This document shows, in pieces, positions 12,701 to 27,700 of a DNA stretch of 64,000 bases. Position 1 is the first letter of the stretch; every line of letters begins with the position of its first letter. The notes beneath the pieces are model-generated. The model did not search any database and had not been told where the DNA came from. It was given only the letters and a program-made list of their open reading frames with translations. The stretch comes from Toxorhynchites rutilus septentrionalis (lineage: Eukaryota; Arthropoda; Insecta; Diptera; Culicidae), in NCBI RefSeq assembly GCF_029784135.1, contig NC_073746.1, positions 101,076,515 to 101,140,514 on the forward strand. Reading direction: 5' to 3'. The position numbers and the translations under genes are program-made.

Positions 12701-15700
12701 TAGGTCCGCCGCACAGCGGCCGAAAGCAGAAGAGATAATCTCCAAAATTGCGTTATTAGATTATATATAAGCTATCAGCCAAAAAACACAAAGAATAAAT
12801 AACATACATGTGAGGTCATTATAAATAAATTCATTTGAATGTCGGATTTCCCTACAAAACGTATGACGAATTTCATGCTAACTCGTCTTAGGAGGTGGCA
12901 GCACCTTCTCAGATTGCAGTGACTCTTTGAAGGTGAGAAGACATTGGTCATTTAAGCAACTTTGCACAATTGAAATCACCAAAAAAGAATTTTGAAGAAC
13001 TTTTTTGAACGGGTCAAATTTTTTTTTCTTAATATTTTACAAAAAAAAAATAACTGAAAACTAATACCTACAGTATTTTGGTCGAAGAATGAAGTGTAGG
13101 AAATTGCTGATTTTTCATAAAAAAACTAAATATTAATGATAAAATTACACTGAAGAAAATCAACAATTCCAAATGAAATCGTCCTAAAAATGCAGATTTT
13201 AAAAACTTGTATTTTTGTTTTTGATTCCAATGAAAGTGTGTATTCCGTTTGGGTTGGAGGAAATATGAGTTTTTCACAGCAATTGGAAATTTTTTGACTC
13301 AAGCGTAACTTTTGAAAAGAGCGTATCGATTTTTTAGTTAGAGAAATTTTTGATAATTTATATCTCAAAAACTAAGAGTCGTACCAAAATAGTGTCTTAG
13401 ACAGAGTTATAGAGTATTGATGGTTGAATATGATAAAAATTTACACTGAGGAAAAAAATAGTACTCTTTTTTTATTTTCAAAATAACAATTCAATTTTCA
13501 ATATCCAAAATACATTTTTTTTTTTTGACGTAGAACTACGTCTTTCACGAAGGGTGCAAAATCAGAAAACAGGTCACGTTTTTATGAAATAAAGCTAACG
13601 TTAATAACTATTTTTACCGCAAACGGATTTTGGCGATTCACATACTAAACGAATCGGAAATTCCGTAAGATTTGTTTAATATGTTATACATTAGAATCCC
13701 CTGGTTTGTAAATGGTTAAAACTCATGAAAACTTGAGGCGTTTCCATTTTCCCATACATTTGTTCTGTCCATTTGTGTGCTTTCCCGAACAGAGCTGTCA
13801 ATAACGAGCAACTAATCGACGACCAACGGAGGGGAAATCGTAGGATTTAAAGTCTCCGTGAACAAAGGAAAAGGTAGAAGACTGAAGGGGAATACTTGCC
13901 TGAGTATAAACAATGGATCTCGCTGAGGCAAACTTTTATTCGGCATCGGACTGTTGAGTAATCCAGTTCACTTTGCTTTCTCTGCGCTTCGATCTAAGAT
14001 TGGACCCCACCAGTGGTAATCCAACTTGGATATCGTCGTTTGGTTTTTTCAGTTTGTTTTTGTCGCTATTCATATCGTGTGTTTTTCTTTCCGCGTCATA
14101 AATTGGACGCTTCGCGTAGTGTGTGATGAGCAAGAAGAAAGGGAAGGCAGGCTCGAGTCCTGCCAAAAACGAACGCATTGCCAGGGACATTAAAATTTCG
14201 AGGCAAACGTCATCTAATGATGCACGCGATGTTGGTGCAGTGAAAGACGCTCGCACTGAACCGAGCCTTCGCGAGTGTGACACCGCATCGAACAACAGCG
14301 AAGTAGGCGATTTGGGCGCGTCGGTCGAAAATGTAAACGCCGTTACCCAGGCAGCACCGCAAAATCAAGCTCCCCCCGCTGGCGGTGAAAGTCATCAGCG
14401 AATTCGCATCGATGGGTGTTACAGCAGAGAACAAGCTGTGTGGCATAATTCAGCCTTTTTCCAAGCTGTTAACATTGTTTGTTTTCCGTCATCATAAGGG
14501 CTTCGTTGGTGCCTTTGAGAATGCACTAATGCATTAAACTGATGTTATGGCGAAGCAGGCGTTAAGGTTGAGCGCCAAAAAAATATTTGGGGAATACCAA
14601 GCATCTTGAATGTCTTACTGGAATGTTATAAGTTATTTGGGTTCGCGTGCCAATTGCAAAACTGCCTTCAACTAGGATTGCATTTGCGCTAATTTGATAA
14701 TAATGAAGCATTGCTACTGTTTTCGAGGTTGTTATAAACAAAAAGAGCTTATTTCGCTTGTTTAGTCACCAAGAAAGTAAATGTCGTTCTGGAATTTTGT
14801 ATGTGATTAGATTTCGCTTGCCAGTAGCAAAACCTCCTCCGCTAAGGGTGACAGCTGCGCTTCCCTCGAGCATGAGAAAGTAATGCAACTTTTTTCGAGG
14901 CCAGTAATATTAACATAAGCGTTTCTTTTGAGAATAGCGCAAAATGATGAGAAGTGTTTATATTCCTAGTAGTTTCAAGCCACCAATGTATGGCGACTTA
15001 TATAAAATAACAGTGTAGTTCTACGTCAACAATGCGGTTGTATCTTGGACACAACCTTCTATAATTTTTTGCATCAGGAATCAAGTTTTCGTTCCTCTTT
15101 ATATGGACGTGCATATGCGGGCGCAAAATTAGTATCAGGGGGAAATGGAAATGTGGATTGAAGTCAGTTGGATGAAGAGGCAGATTTGTATTCATTAGTC
15201 GAGTCAGTTAAAATAACCACCGACTGGACTAGTTCACCAGTCATCCTCGCTAGTCAGCGCTAGTCAATTCATTTTCTAGTCAAGTCATTTTTTGTTGGCG
15301 GCGACTGACGAAGCAGTTCTAGTCGAAGCGAAGCTGCTGGGAGTAGAGTCGGTCCTCATTTTTCACCTTCGAAGATTTCGGGCCCTGACTAGGAGGATGG
15401 CAGCGATTATCATGCGAGAACCTATTGAGATCGACATTACATCGCATCACAAAAATGAAATGAAATGAAATATTAATCTTCATGACTCATATTCATAATT
15501 CTCAATGACTCAATTCCTTCTATGATAGTTTGAGAAGTAGAACCAATACGACTTGATTGTGATAGTCTGCAAACGAACATTATTCCACCGAAAAAGCTAC
15601 TTTTCAGGGCTACTATTTAGACTTTCAAAACAATTAAACTAACACATTTATGAACAATGAAAAGAATTACATTTAAAAAAACAACTGGTCTGAACAATTA

Positions 15701-18700
15701 GAGCCCTACGTCAAACTTCCGTCCGTGCCCCTAGGCTCAGACCCATCTAATTTTGTTTTATTTTTTTATCATTTCCTTTTATGATCTCTTATTGATCTCT
15801 ATACTACGCGGTACGAATGATGTGATTTGTACTCATTCTGCGTTTCTTAAAGCGCGGTTTCCATATAACGCGGTACGCACTCACCGAGTTATAGGAGGGT
15901 TGACTGTATGAAGAAACCATGGAAAATCTCCCGGGTAGAGGATACAATCTTACCTTCTGATGACGAACGGGTAATTGTGCGAACATTGCGAAAAAAAACC
16001 TAAAACAAACCCCCATTCCTAAATTGACTATCGGCATCATTGGAAGACCTGTCAGCGCAGACACTGTCCGGAGAGCAGCATACAGTAACAATCTGAGAGG
16101 TCGTGTTGGTCGTGAAAAGAATTCCATCTCAAAAGTGAATATGAAAAACCGACAACAGTGTGCTAAGGCATGTGTAAACAGACCTAAGGAGTTCTGGAAC
16201 AGGGTCTTTTATACGGATGAGCCGAAAATCAATCTCTTTGAATCGGATGGAAGACAGATGGCGTGGAGGAAATCAGGATCGGTGCTTCAGATTCAGCATT
16301 TGGTTACCACAGTAAAACACGGCGGCGATAGTCAGTTGATGTATGGTACATTTGCGGCTTCGGGTACTGGAACTATGGAGTTTATCGAGAAATCTCGAGT
16401 GCTGGACGCCAAAAAGGGGCCATACCAAATACTAGTAGAATTGATTTTTGTTATCTGTTAACATTTCTAAACTGATTTCACTTTTCTTTTTAAGAAAAAC
16501 TAGAACTGTACACCCAATTTTGCCACGTCATAATAGGAGATTTTTTGTTTGTACATGGTAACTTCGATATAACGTGCATTTCACTTTCAAAATTGTACGT
16601 TGTATCGAATTGTACGTTATATTGAAGCATAATGAAGAACTCAGAAACGTAGCTTTTCCCTTCGTACTGTTGATTAAACCTTGATTCATTTAGAATCCGG
16701 AATCACATAACCAGTTGTATTTTGGGATTCTTTGAAGATACGAAGCATGTTTTAGTATCAAAATACAAATAATTTATTTTTCTTTCAGAAAAAAAAATAT
16801 TCAAAAAATTATTCTTTTACACTTTGAAAATGTGTACGTTATACCGAGCAGTTCCGAGAATATTCACGTCACGACATTCAAATACGGCGAATTTCACCCC
16901 ACCTTGTATTGATAAACTTCTGCCCAAGCAAGAGTCGATAAATATGAAACAACATTATCAATGAACACGAGTGGGATGAACATCAATATCAGCATGCCAT
17001 GAAGTTAATTTTTTCATTTGCATCTTCATTTTCGTCATGATATTCGAACGTCGAAATTGAAGATCACTGGGTGTTGGTGAGAATCAAAGCATAAAATTCA
17101 ACGTCAACCAATTGAGAGTGAAATCGATTAATGGCAAGGAAAGGCTATTCATCACATAAAATTCATGTGAAACTCAGTGAAACTCTTTAACTATGTTTTA
17201 TAAGTCTACTCTCGATTGTCCGGAAACGACATACATCCCCAATCATATGGGCAATGGGTGAAAATAATCGGAATCGGGATACGAATATCGTATTCCGATG
17301 CTATTTTGGCCGCTCAACCACTCACCGCAGTACAACGGTCAATGCTCAACGAAACCCACAATAATGCCTTTTCTGGATCCTTGATTCTTTTCTTTTTTTT
17401 CTAAAGATGGAAAAAACGGTCACAATAAAAATTCACTGCAAGCGATGAAGATCAATTTGGCTTTCGTGATAATCATCTGAAATTATTGACAGTAAGGAAA
17501 GTTCCTGAATGCAGGCTTTACGAAATTCATTCGTGCTGTTTTCGTTCAATATCTCTTGTGTTATACTCATTATGACAGTTATGATGTTGAGTTTCAACAG
17601 AAGAGAATTCATCCGACACTGGGAAAAAGTTAATTCCCCCATCCGTGAATAAATTTTGATAATTTGTGGCACTGATACCGAGTTACGTTATATCGAGGGT
17701 ACGTTATATCGAAGTTCCACTGTATTTCAAATATGAGATGGAAATGTGACCATTCCAATTTTTTTCCTATCACTACATGAGAGTAAAATGGATCGATTTT
17801 ACGATGAATATAAATCGCATTTTGTTATTTACATTTTAACCCCGAAAAACTCAGAAATAACAAATCAGCACGAGGTGTATACTTTATTTTTAGATTAACT
17901 GTAACTCGTTTTCGCAACGATTAATTCATGATATTATTGTTCGTGCACTCAGACCCTACACTAGGGTGCCAATGAAAATGGTCATCTCGAATTTCAAAAA
18001 GTTACCCCATAAAAAATGTTCACCACCTCGAAAAAACACCCTATGCAAAATATCAGCTCAATCGGATTTAAGGGAGAGTGGCGCAAAGCGGTCAAAGTTT
18101 GAGTTTCTTGAAAATCGAACAATCACCCAAGGGGGGAGTAAAGGATATCGGGGTTTTCGGAAAAAAAATTTTTTATGCCGAATGTCTTAAAATTGTCGAG
18201 ATCTAGTGTCATCTTTCAATTTTTTTTGTCAAAAATCGGCACGTAGGGACTTATTTTGTTTGGGACTACGAAACGAAAAGTATGGTTTAGGGCGATTACA
18301 CATTATCCGGTTTCAGCCGGACCGGTTTCAAAAAGCGCTGCTGGGTTTGGACGGATAACCGGATAACAATGTAAAGAGACCTCACGCTACACAAAACCGT
18401 ACATCTTTCACATACACATACATGCATTCATTTATATAGCGGAATGACAGATAAACATGGCTGCAAATATCCGCGATGATGGCGGAATGGTGAATGGTCT
18501 GGATACGACATTAGTTTGTATCTAAGACGTTTGTATGAGGCAAACTATCATCCGCTCGTGGATAATCGGGGTTCCACTGTATACGAAAAATATTGAAACC
18601 ACAGCTGCTGCGGCAACTACGAGCTTTCTCGTATATGCGTCCCTTGGAAAAGACGGCCGAATGTTGGAGTGTGGCAAACCAGGACATTACGCGCACCCTG

Positions 18701-21700
18701 CATCAGGACGGTGTTCTTACGCCCACTTCAGAATACGTTTACGAGCATTTTCCGTAATTCGCTCAGCACACACACACACGTTTATCTTGGCCACATATGG
18801 TTCTACAACAGTTCCCACAACAGCGGCAATGTAAATTTGTAATGATAAAAATTAAAAACTTACTGGACAAAACACATAGGTGTCATCAACAGTATTACAA
18901 AAACTAATTTTGGTCCAGTTGCGGTGTACTTATTCGTACGCTAAATTATTTTATATTCAAACATACACAAATAGCATAATTTATTTCACACGCGATTGAG
19001 CCTTACAAATAAATTAATTGAAAAAACATAATTTCCCTTCAAACACTATCTCATTGTTGCTTCCGCAGATCTTCGTCCAGAAACACGCTGAGCATGTGTC
19101 GCAATTCCTGGAACACGTTCACCTGGGGCAGGGACAGCTTCTGGAGCACATTTCGCATCAACGCACATCGGATCGTGGGCGAAGAATGGCCAAATCATAT
19201 ATATGCCAACAGCTGGGTGATTTAGTTCTAACAGAACCGATACTTCAGCGCCGGGACATCTTGATCACCGAGCACAGATCGGACAGTTTGGGTTGGAGTT
19301 CTTCGAGCCGAGTTGCGGCCTCCTCATCGTCGATCGTGTTCCGGGTCAGGTCGAACTGTCTGGAATACCAAATAAGAATATTAGAAGAGGGAACTATTTT
19401 GGTGTGTCCAAATCAACAAAAACTCACCTTCACAATCAGCTCGATGAAGTTATTTATATGTATTGTGTGCCCATATTTTTGTGTTTTTTCTTTATTTCAC
19501 CATTGCACTGACAATCTTTATGATTAAAATAACGTCATAATTTTCCTTCGAACTCTATCTCATTGCTGTTTACGCAGGTCCTCGCCCAGAAACGCGCTCA
19601 GCATATACCGTAATTTATCGAGCACGTACTCCTGGGGCAGGAGTAGCTACTCGAGCGTGAATCTACGCACAGCTATTTATACGCGGATCTTGGGCAAAGA
19701 ATGTCCGACTCAGATATATTGGGTGATTTCGCTCTGACAGAACCGATGCTTCGGCGTCGGACAGGGAAACATCTCGATCACCGATCACAGATCGGACATT
19801 TAGGGCTTGAGATCCTCGAGCCGAGCCACGTCCACCTCGTAGTCGATCGCGTCTCGAGTCAGGTCAAATTGTCTGAAAGAATAAGAATTTAATATTAGGA
19901 GAGAGCTATTTTTGGTGTGCTCAAATTACCACAAACTAAACTCCTCATAAAGTCTCGATAAGCTCACTCAAAACATGCCCCTTGATTAACCAGTTGGAAA
20001 TTTGTTTGACATCATCGAACTCGTTCAGTAGCGAATCTGTGAACAAAACAAAAACGGAAGTTAATTTAAGAACTCGTTCAATTTGTCGAAAGACACCACC
20101 CACCGTTGATAACACAGTCCACGGCAATATGCTCCATGATGATCTCGTGCGCCTGTGACCATTACTTACCTTCGTGCAGCAACTTGTATCATCGAATTTG
20201 TTCCGCAGCACCGTTGCCGAAGAAGCGAAATGAAAATTTCGACATCCATATCACTTGTAAATTCTGAATTGATTTCAAAATCAACAAACAAACGTCAATA
20301 GCACACACACATACTAATTCAAGGGGATAAAAATTGCCTGAATTGTACTAATACTAACAGACATGACAAACAACTGTCAATTCGCGTTGATGGCATGGAG
20401 TTTCGTGTTCCGCTTTTGGATAGTGATAATGGATTTTCAGGTACAGTAAACACATGTTTTAAAAATAAAAGTATGAATGAAAATTAACTTCTTCTTATGA
20501 AATATGTTCTTTATGTAATAGAGTAATTTCTGTTGGAAAAATACCCGCCATGCCTAGGTGTGTTCGTTTTTACCTGTAATTTGAATCCTTTGGCATCTGG
20601 CGATTAAATCACATTCTCACCGTTTCGACTTAGTCGTTGCCCACAATGCCCTCCGCTTCACGGACAAACAAACAGTAACTTTTCATTTGCAAGCAAAATA
20701 TTTCATCCGAACAAGGACCATTCCTCATCTCTCCCGACGCCGATTTTTTGGGGATTGTTTTTAGCCTCTATGCTCTAGCGATGATTCCTTTCTGCCATGC
20801 TCAGCCCTCTCGGGTACGGGTAGAATGCATTGCGAGTGTGTACCTATGCATGCTTTTTCGATTCTGATCTAAACGTGATATTTGTGTTTTCTCTCCCCCG
20901 CTTGCGACGACCCATTTCATTTCAGACCATCATCCGGGAGATGAATCGCCTCGGCATGATTGTGGATTTATCGAAATCGTCCGTCGCTACCATGAAGGAC
21001 ACGCTGGCGACCTCGCAAGCGCCGGTCATTTTTTCCCACTCGTCGGCTTATGCCCTGTGCAACTCGAGTCGGAACGTGCAGGACGAAGTGCTGGAGCTGG
21101 TGGCGAAAAACCGTGGCCTGGTGATGGTCAACTTTTACAATAAATTTCTCCGCTGCAGCGAGAACGCATCGGTGCAGGATGCTGTTGGTAAGTTTTCATT
21201 TACTAATTCTACCGCTTGTTTGCAGCAGCCCACTGGAAGCATCGATAGCCTGTTGGGATCTCGCTCGCTCTCTGTCGACGCGAATGTATTGCGGGATCAA
21301 TCGGTTGGCGTCATCGTTTTATTTATGGCTTGTATTTGCAACCACGATGGTTCCCAATATATCACGGTTAGTGAGTTCATTGTGGTTCGTTTCCACCGCT
21401 CGAATTGTTTCGGATGCGGTCTCATTGCTCCGGCGGATGTTTGTTCGATTGAAGTCACTCGTTAGAAGTGTTCCTGTTGTTTTGCTGATAATTAATCGTC
21501 GATGTATTGACTCATATCGTGGTCCGAACCCTTCTATCCGTAATCCATTATCCCAATTAGAATATAGCAAAATGGTTCCGTTGAACGCAGAAAATATGTT
21601 CCCCGGCTGGAGAGATTGTTACACGAGATGGCTTCTATTATTTGCACAACTTCTTGCAAAGCTGGTACCATATGTTATTCTAATATCGTCTTCCGAGGAA

Positions 21701-24700
21701 AGGCATAAATTACGTTCGTTATTGCCCAAAGCATCCGAAAGGTTCCGCCCGGAGGACCATCTTGGATGCTTTGTCCACACACGCACAGGCACACAATCAC
21801 CGAAAAACGTGCGTCGAACTTCGATAGAACCAAAGCCGCAAAAACAAATTTATTGCACTGAAAAACAGCACTCATTTAACCGTCACGCTTTGTATATTTT
21901 TGCCATTTTGGCCCTCTGGTCTGGGAGGGTACGGACGGGTATCGTGCGGAATTAAATTTATATCCACAAACAAGGATGGGACAACCACTACTACAGTGTA
22001 TGGCTCCGATCGTTGAAAGGGCCAAAACACACCACATCTCTGGTCGACCAATTGACCTTCTGATATAAACAAACATTGCCTGGGACTCTGGGTGCGACGG
22101 GGAATACGTGGGTGGTTTGTTGTACGCGCCTACAGTCAACCGGATTGTTTTGGCTGACATGGATTGGCCAAGTGGTGTTATGCCCAAGTTTTTGTGTAAT
22201 AATTCAGACAAACTGAGAACTGGGCAGAGGGTTCCCATTCATTCACCATAAGGTGGGGTACGAGTGGGCAGAATAATGGCATCTGTCACCCCCGCTTTTC
22301 TGCTTCTGGAAGCTGATGACAGATAACGATACAAAACATTTGGGGAGTGTACGCGGCGTGGATTCACCTAAGTCACGTTCAAAGGTGAAATATTGAACGT
22401 TGGATTTATCATACCAATCAAAATGACTGGTTTAAGAATTTTATTTTAAACTAACTGACACGGCAAACTTCGTCCCACCCATAATTTATTATGACCAAAT
22501 AATGCACAAGGCATGACAAAAAAAATTAGCCTATCACTCACTGACAAATTCCGGGGTGGCCTATAAATTTACTTTGGAACTCGCTGTCGCGAATAATCCG
22601 CACCGCTCGTGGATAATCGGTGTTCTACAGTACCTCATTTTGAAGCTTCAACTTTCAAGTTTTGGAATATTTTACGAACACATTTTTATATGAGCGAATC
22701 ATGTATATCCAGCCATTCCATGTCAAACCGATATAGTGGCTCTCGAATTTCCGTGAAAAGAGGAAGTTTTGTTCTTTATTGCTAAATATTAGACCCGTAT
22801 TTTTTCCGTTTTAGGGTGGTCCATTTTTTGCAATAATTTTTTTAAACTTTTCTCAAAAATGACTTTCTTTAAAGATTAATAACTTTTGAAACATTGAACC
22901 GATTTAGATGATCGACATATCAAATTAAAGCTAGCTAACCTTTTATTTAAAAATATTGAACTTGCAAAAAAGATGGATTTTATTTTCGTAATTTTTTATT
23001 GTAAACGTTTCATATTGTTTTCATGGCTTTGGACTAGAGGGCGCTATATTTTTTTAATATTTTTTCTTGAAAGCTGAGGATCTTTTACATAACATGTCTC
23101 GATATCAAATATGCTATTTTTTCGTTTTCGAGATATGATTTTTCAAAGTTGACCGGTGGTTCAAAGAATCATATTTTTAAAATTTAATCATTACTTTCTT
23201 AAAAAAATTCATGACATTTGAACTACTGGACCGATTTAGATGATCGACACACTAAAGTGAAGCCAATAAGCTAACCCTCTTCGAAAAAATATCACGCTAG
23301 CGTTTGGATTGAATTCTCGTCGAATAGGGCTAGCCTAGTCACACAGGTCATTAAATTATTGAACAAAGATTTAAAACATATTGAATTTGAAAAGTAATAA
23401 CTCAAAAACGAAAAAACAGCATCCCTGAGATCAAGATATATAATGTAAAAAATCCTCAGCCTTTCAGAAAAAATATAAAAATATATAACACCCTCTATCT
23501 TCAACCGAGAAAACTATGGAAAACTAATTCAATAAATATTTACAAAAACAAAAATCCCAGTTTATCGCAAAAGTATTATTTTATCATAGAAAACTAACTC
23601 TAACTAACTAACGCTTCAATTTGATATGTCGATCATTTGAATCGGACCAGTAGTTCAAAAGTTATGAATTTTTGTAGTGGAAAAATCATCTCTGATATCG
23701 AGATATATTATGTAAAATATCCTCAGCTTTCAAGAAAAAATGTAAACAAAATATAGCCCCCTCTAGTCCAAAGCCATGAAAACAATAAAAAACAACTACA
23801 ACCAATGATTACGAAAATGAAATCCATTTTTCCGCAAGCTCAATATTTTTTAATGATAGACTCATTGGCTTTAAATTGATATATCGATCATCTAAATCGG
23901 TTCAGTGGTTCAAATGTTATGAATTTTTGAAAGCAGCCATTTTTGGGATAAAGTGGAAAGAATTTATTTTTCGGACCACCCTAAAATGGAAATGGGCACC
24001 CTAATGAAAAAATTAAAAAATCACGGGTCTAATGTTTTGCGATAAAGAACAAAATTACCACTTTTGACGAAAATCTGATGACCATATCGGTTTGGCATGG
24101 AATGGCTGTATCTATATAAATAAAAATGTTTTGGTGCCCGTTCAACACGATTCAACTCAAGCAGGAAACAATGGACTCGAATAATGTCTGTCTGTCTGTC
24201 TGATTCTTATGGACTCGGAAACTACTGAATTAAACAAGCAAATGAAACCAAATTAGGCATATGGAGGTTTTAGGGCAATACAATAAATGATTCTATGGTG
24301 GTTAGATACTCTTCCCCCTCTCTAAGGGGAAGCAGCCATTCAAATGAAACACAAATTTCAGCATAACTCGAAAATTAATAGAGCAAATGGAAACAAATTT
24401 GGCATGTGGAGGTTTTAGGGTACAATAAATGTTTTTACGGTAGTTAGACACTTCAACCCACTTTCTAAGGGGGAGCTACCATACAAATGGAACACAAATT
24501 TTTACATTACCTGAGAATTAATCAAGCAAATAAAAGCAAATGGAGCCATGTTTTGGAAGTGAGGGTTTTTGGGTACGAGACATGTTTCTATGATGGTATG
24601 ACACCCCTTCCTCCTCTGGAAAGGAGAGGGGTCCCATAACACATATTTCAACTAAACATATTCAAACCAAACATGACAATTGATCGCAAACATTTATTTC

Positions 24701-27700
24701 ATGTAATGGAGAAACATGTCATTTGCAAGTCGATGAAAAATCCTGCACGAGAATTGTATCTGGAAATAATCTGATATTATAATGTCGAATTTTGGTAGAA
24801 GTACTGAAATTTTATAGTAAAAAAATGGGTGGGTTATATCTATGATATAACCGCAAGGTTGACGTGGGACTATCGTTGGCTTAGTAATTTTTTTTGTTTG
24901 CATTAATTGAATGAAACAATTTTCGAATTCAATTGAATTCAACATATTTGTTTTGTAAGTTTGAATATTAAATTTGAACAAATTCCATGTAAGACAAAAT
25001 CATGCATTATAATAGATTATGATTTTCGTTACGAATAAAATTAATGGCAGCATTTTGCCTAATCATCAAACGGTATGCGTAGAGCAGAAGATAAGAAGGC
25101 ATATCTTCCAATGCAGTCTTGAATAACCGAGCCAAAGCTTGGTAAGTAAGTGTTGGAAATTATTTAAATTAAAATATCGACTGTGGGCAGGGCGAAGTTC
25201 GTCGGGTTTGCCGGTATTATATAAAAGTATTTAGAATCGATTATGTTCATATCATATTTTATTTCCTAATTCTCAGTGTCAGCTGTGGGGGTAATCCTCA
25301 CAATTGAAGTTTACTGAGAGGGAAGATAAAAAAATACACAAATTGGGCCGAATTTGAAGATTTTTCTTAAATTGGAATTTTTGGATTTTCAAATAGATCA
25401 AATGACCATATTTTAACTGATTACCCGGTTAGTTTGAAACATAGGGAACATTCCTTTAGTAAGGACCGTATACGTTTGCTCGGTTATTTTTTATTTTGAA
25501 ATATATCATTACTTACAATTCAAAATTATTCTACCATATTCTGAAGAAATTTCCACACTTATAGAAATTTCGGTATGGATATTTAGCTAGTTTAGGAAAC
25601 GTTAGGTTAATAAGAACATTTGACTTTTTTCCGTGTGGCATTTATACCAATGAGGTTTTTATTAAACGGTTTTATTTGGCTTGCCCTGTTTGTATGTTTG
25701 TAACATGTAGCGCTGTCCCACATTAATAGAAATTTAACCCCCTTCATGTTGACCGATTGATCTGAAATTTGGAACACACCTTTATCTCTGCAGTCATTAT
25801 AAAACTGCGTATTACATGATCTTCAAAATCTAAGATAACGGCAGCTACAAAATGGCGGATTACATATCATCTCAAAACCTCATCAATATGTATATCAAAT
25901 GAAAGTAAAATCATAAAATCATAAAAATATTCCTAGGAAAATTGGGTAACAAATAAAAAGTTGAATAAAAGTTAAATGGTTTTATTATGAAGAAATATGC
26001 TAATGATACAAATACTAGAAAATAAAATAAGTAAAAAAAAATTTAAACGGTTGGATTTCCATTATCCGCATTAAATGGTTTCATCATATGCACGCGATCT
26101 TATTTTAGTCTTATCAATGTACTTGATTAATAAAGTAAGGGGTATGAGAGCTGCTAACTGCTACTTGCCTAATTATTTTCTAGCTTTTAGAACATTATCT
26201 GTATTATTATAGTAGAAGTGTGTAATACGCACCCCCTAAGCGACAATGGATTTATCTTGACCGTGCTCTTAAAATTTAAGATAACAACTACGTCAGTACG
26301 TAGATTAGTTAACCCTCAGTCATCTGTAATCGCTCTGTATTTCAGAAAGCGCTACGAATTTTATTTTGTGAGGCGCCCAAATTCTAATTTTCCAATCATA
26401 CGGTGTTAAATGACCCAGCAGCAGTGTATTAGGCACCAGGAGTTGTTTCTCTCAGAGACTCTGGGCCCTATTATAGAAATCGAGGCGATAAGAATTTTGC
26501 TCGTTAGCTCTATTTTACTATTATAGAAATCGAGCAGTTCGATAGCACCGAGCGAGTGATAGCTATCGATGTGTCAGAAATTTTCGAGTTGTTTGGTTCG
26601 CTTTTTGCATATCTTCAGAGAACTATTTTGTTTTGGTTTGCGTCCCTGATACTTTCCTTTGGGAAACATTTCAGAAACGCTTAAATATATGCAATTTTCA
26701 ACACATGTTCGTTTGTTTTGATCAGTATTTGTTTTACGGTGCTGCCAGAATAGTCTATACAAGGTAAGTGTTCAATCCATCATTATTTATATTGATCATG
26801 TTGTAAATTACAATGCAGAATTTACTTCAGCGCATATTTCAGTGGCTGAAAATGAGTGGACAGACAAATCACCACCAGTACGACTCGTTGAACCAATGAA
26901 AGCGAATGTAAACATAGCTCGAGTTTTTCTTGGAGGCATTTCAAATAGAATCCCTGTTAAGGAAAAGTGGGAGGAATTCAGTGAGGAGATTGATGCACTG
27001 AGACCATCAATGTGTCTTGGTTCAGAATGGCAGAAAGTAAGTATTTCTTCTACGATACTTATAACTTCATATTGTAAATTTTATCATATTCTTTGAATTA
27101 CTATCAACCGTATTTCCTACCAAAAAACTGCTAGCGTACATTAGTACGTGTTACTTTTGTCAGTAATTTTCTTTTTTATTGCTATACTATACCAAACTTT
27201 CTATACCATATGCTAAAGCTGAAATGTCTTGCAAAACAATAATGATTTTTTTTTAAATTACAGATTTGGATTGCCATGAGGTGAAAGGTAAAGAAAACAC
27301 TAGCACACAACAAGCGAACATTTAGGGCCACAGGTGGTGGCCCAATACAATAAAGCTATTGACGCCGCTACAACGAGAAATCGACGCTAAAAGAAAATTA
27401 CATGCAAAAAATTGTTTTGCTAAAAAAAGTGGAATTCATGCGTGACTCCTTACGGAATTCATTTCATTTTCTAATAATTATATTTTTTGTAGAGCAAATT
27501 GTTCCATGAAGTCGTTTTTATTACACATCCATGCATGCATTACACCCATTAAGCTTCATTCGTAGAGGGAATATCAGTTTTCTCCAAAACATAACCATAT
27601 TAACCCGTTTTATGCCAAGCGTTCGAAAAATCGAACAGTAACTTCGATAATTTTTCATGGCTTTGGAAAGCAACTCTATGGTAAGGCTTTGGCATCAAAT

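Larger units (their letters stand above)
13525..15056. mobile_element. TTGACGTAG-ended element, copy E2, with hairpin at its right
   Basis: The left end is TTGACGTAGAACTACGTC at 13525. The right end is GTAGTTCTACGTCAA finishing at 15029, then a 6-nt spacer (CAATGC) and the hairpin at 15036-15056 (arms GGTTGTATC and GGACACAACC). The outer 400-600 bp match copies E3 and E4 in inverse. Shared blocks include GAAAACAGGTCACGTTTTTA, GCTTTCCCGAACAGAGCTGT, and the inverse of a cAATGCATTgATG stretch near 14520. The middle, 13930-14440, is not shared with E3 or E4. Confidence 0.8.
1453..20925 (+). other. Giant transposon-filled intron (19.5 kb)
   Basis: Most of this intron is made of the elements listed separately. 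Stretches without an assigned feature are about 1453-1844, 10135-10140, 11171-13164, 15450-15926, 17724-19035 and 20251-20925. They hold only short ORFs I do not trust, A/T runs, a T-run at about 12469, and scattered repeat ends. One of those is a pogo-like terminus at about 18545-18580 (ending GGTTCCACTGTA). Another is a simple inverted repeat around 18318-18375 (ATTATCCGG against CCGGATAACAAT). Confidence 0.7.

Noticed and set aside
20830..21955. ORFs of 211 and 258 codons around exon C
   Set aside because: The true coding part is 20926-21187. The 258-codon frame is a different frame that starts at the exon's end and runs through intron, with no recognisable domain.
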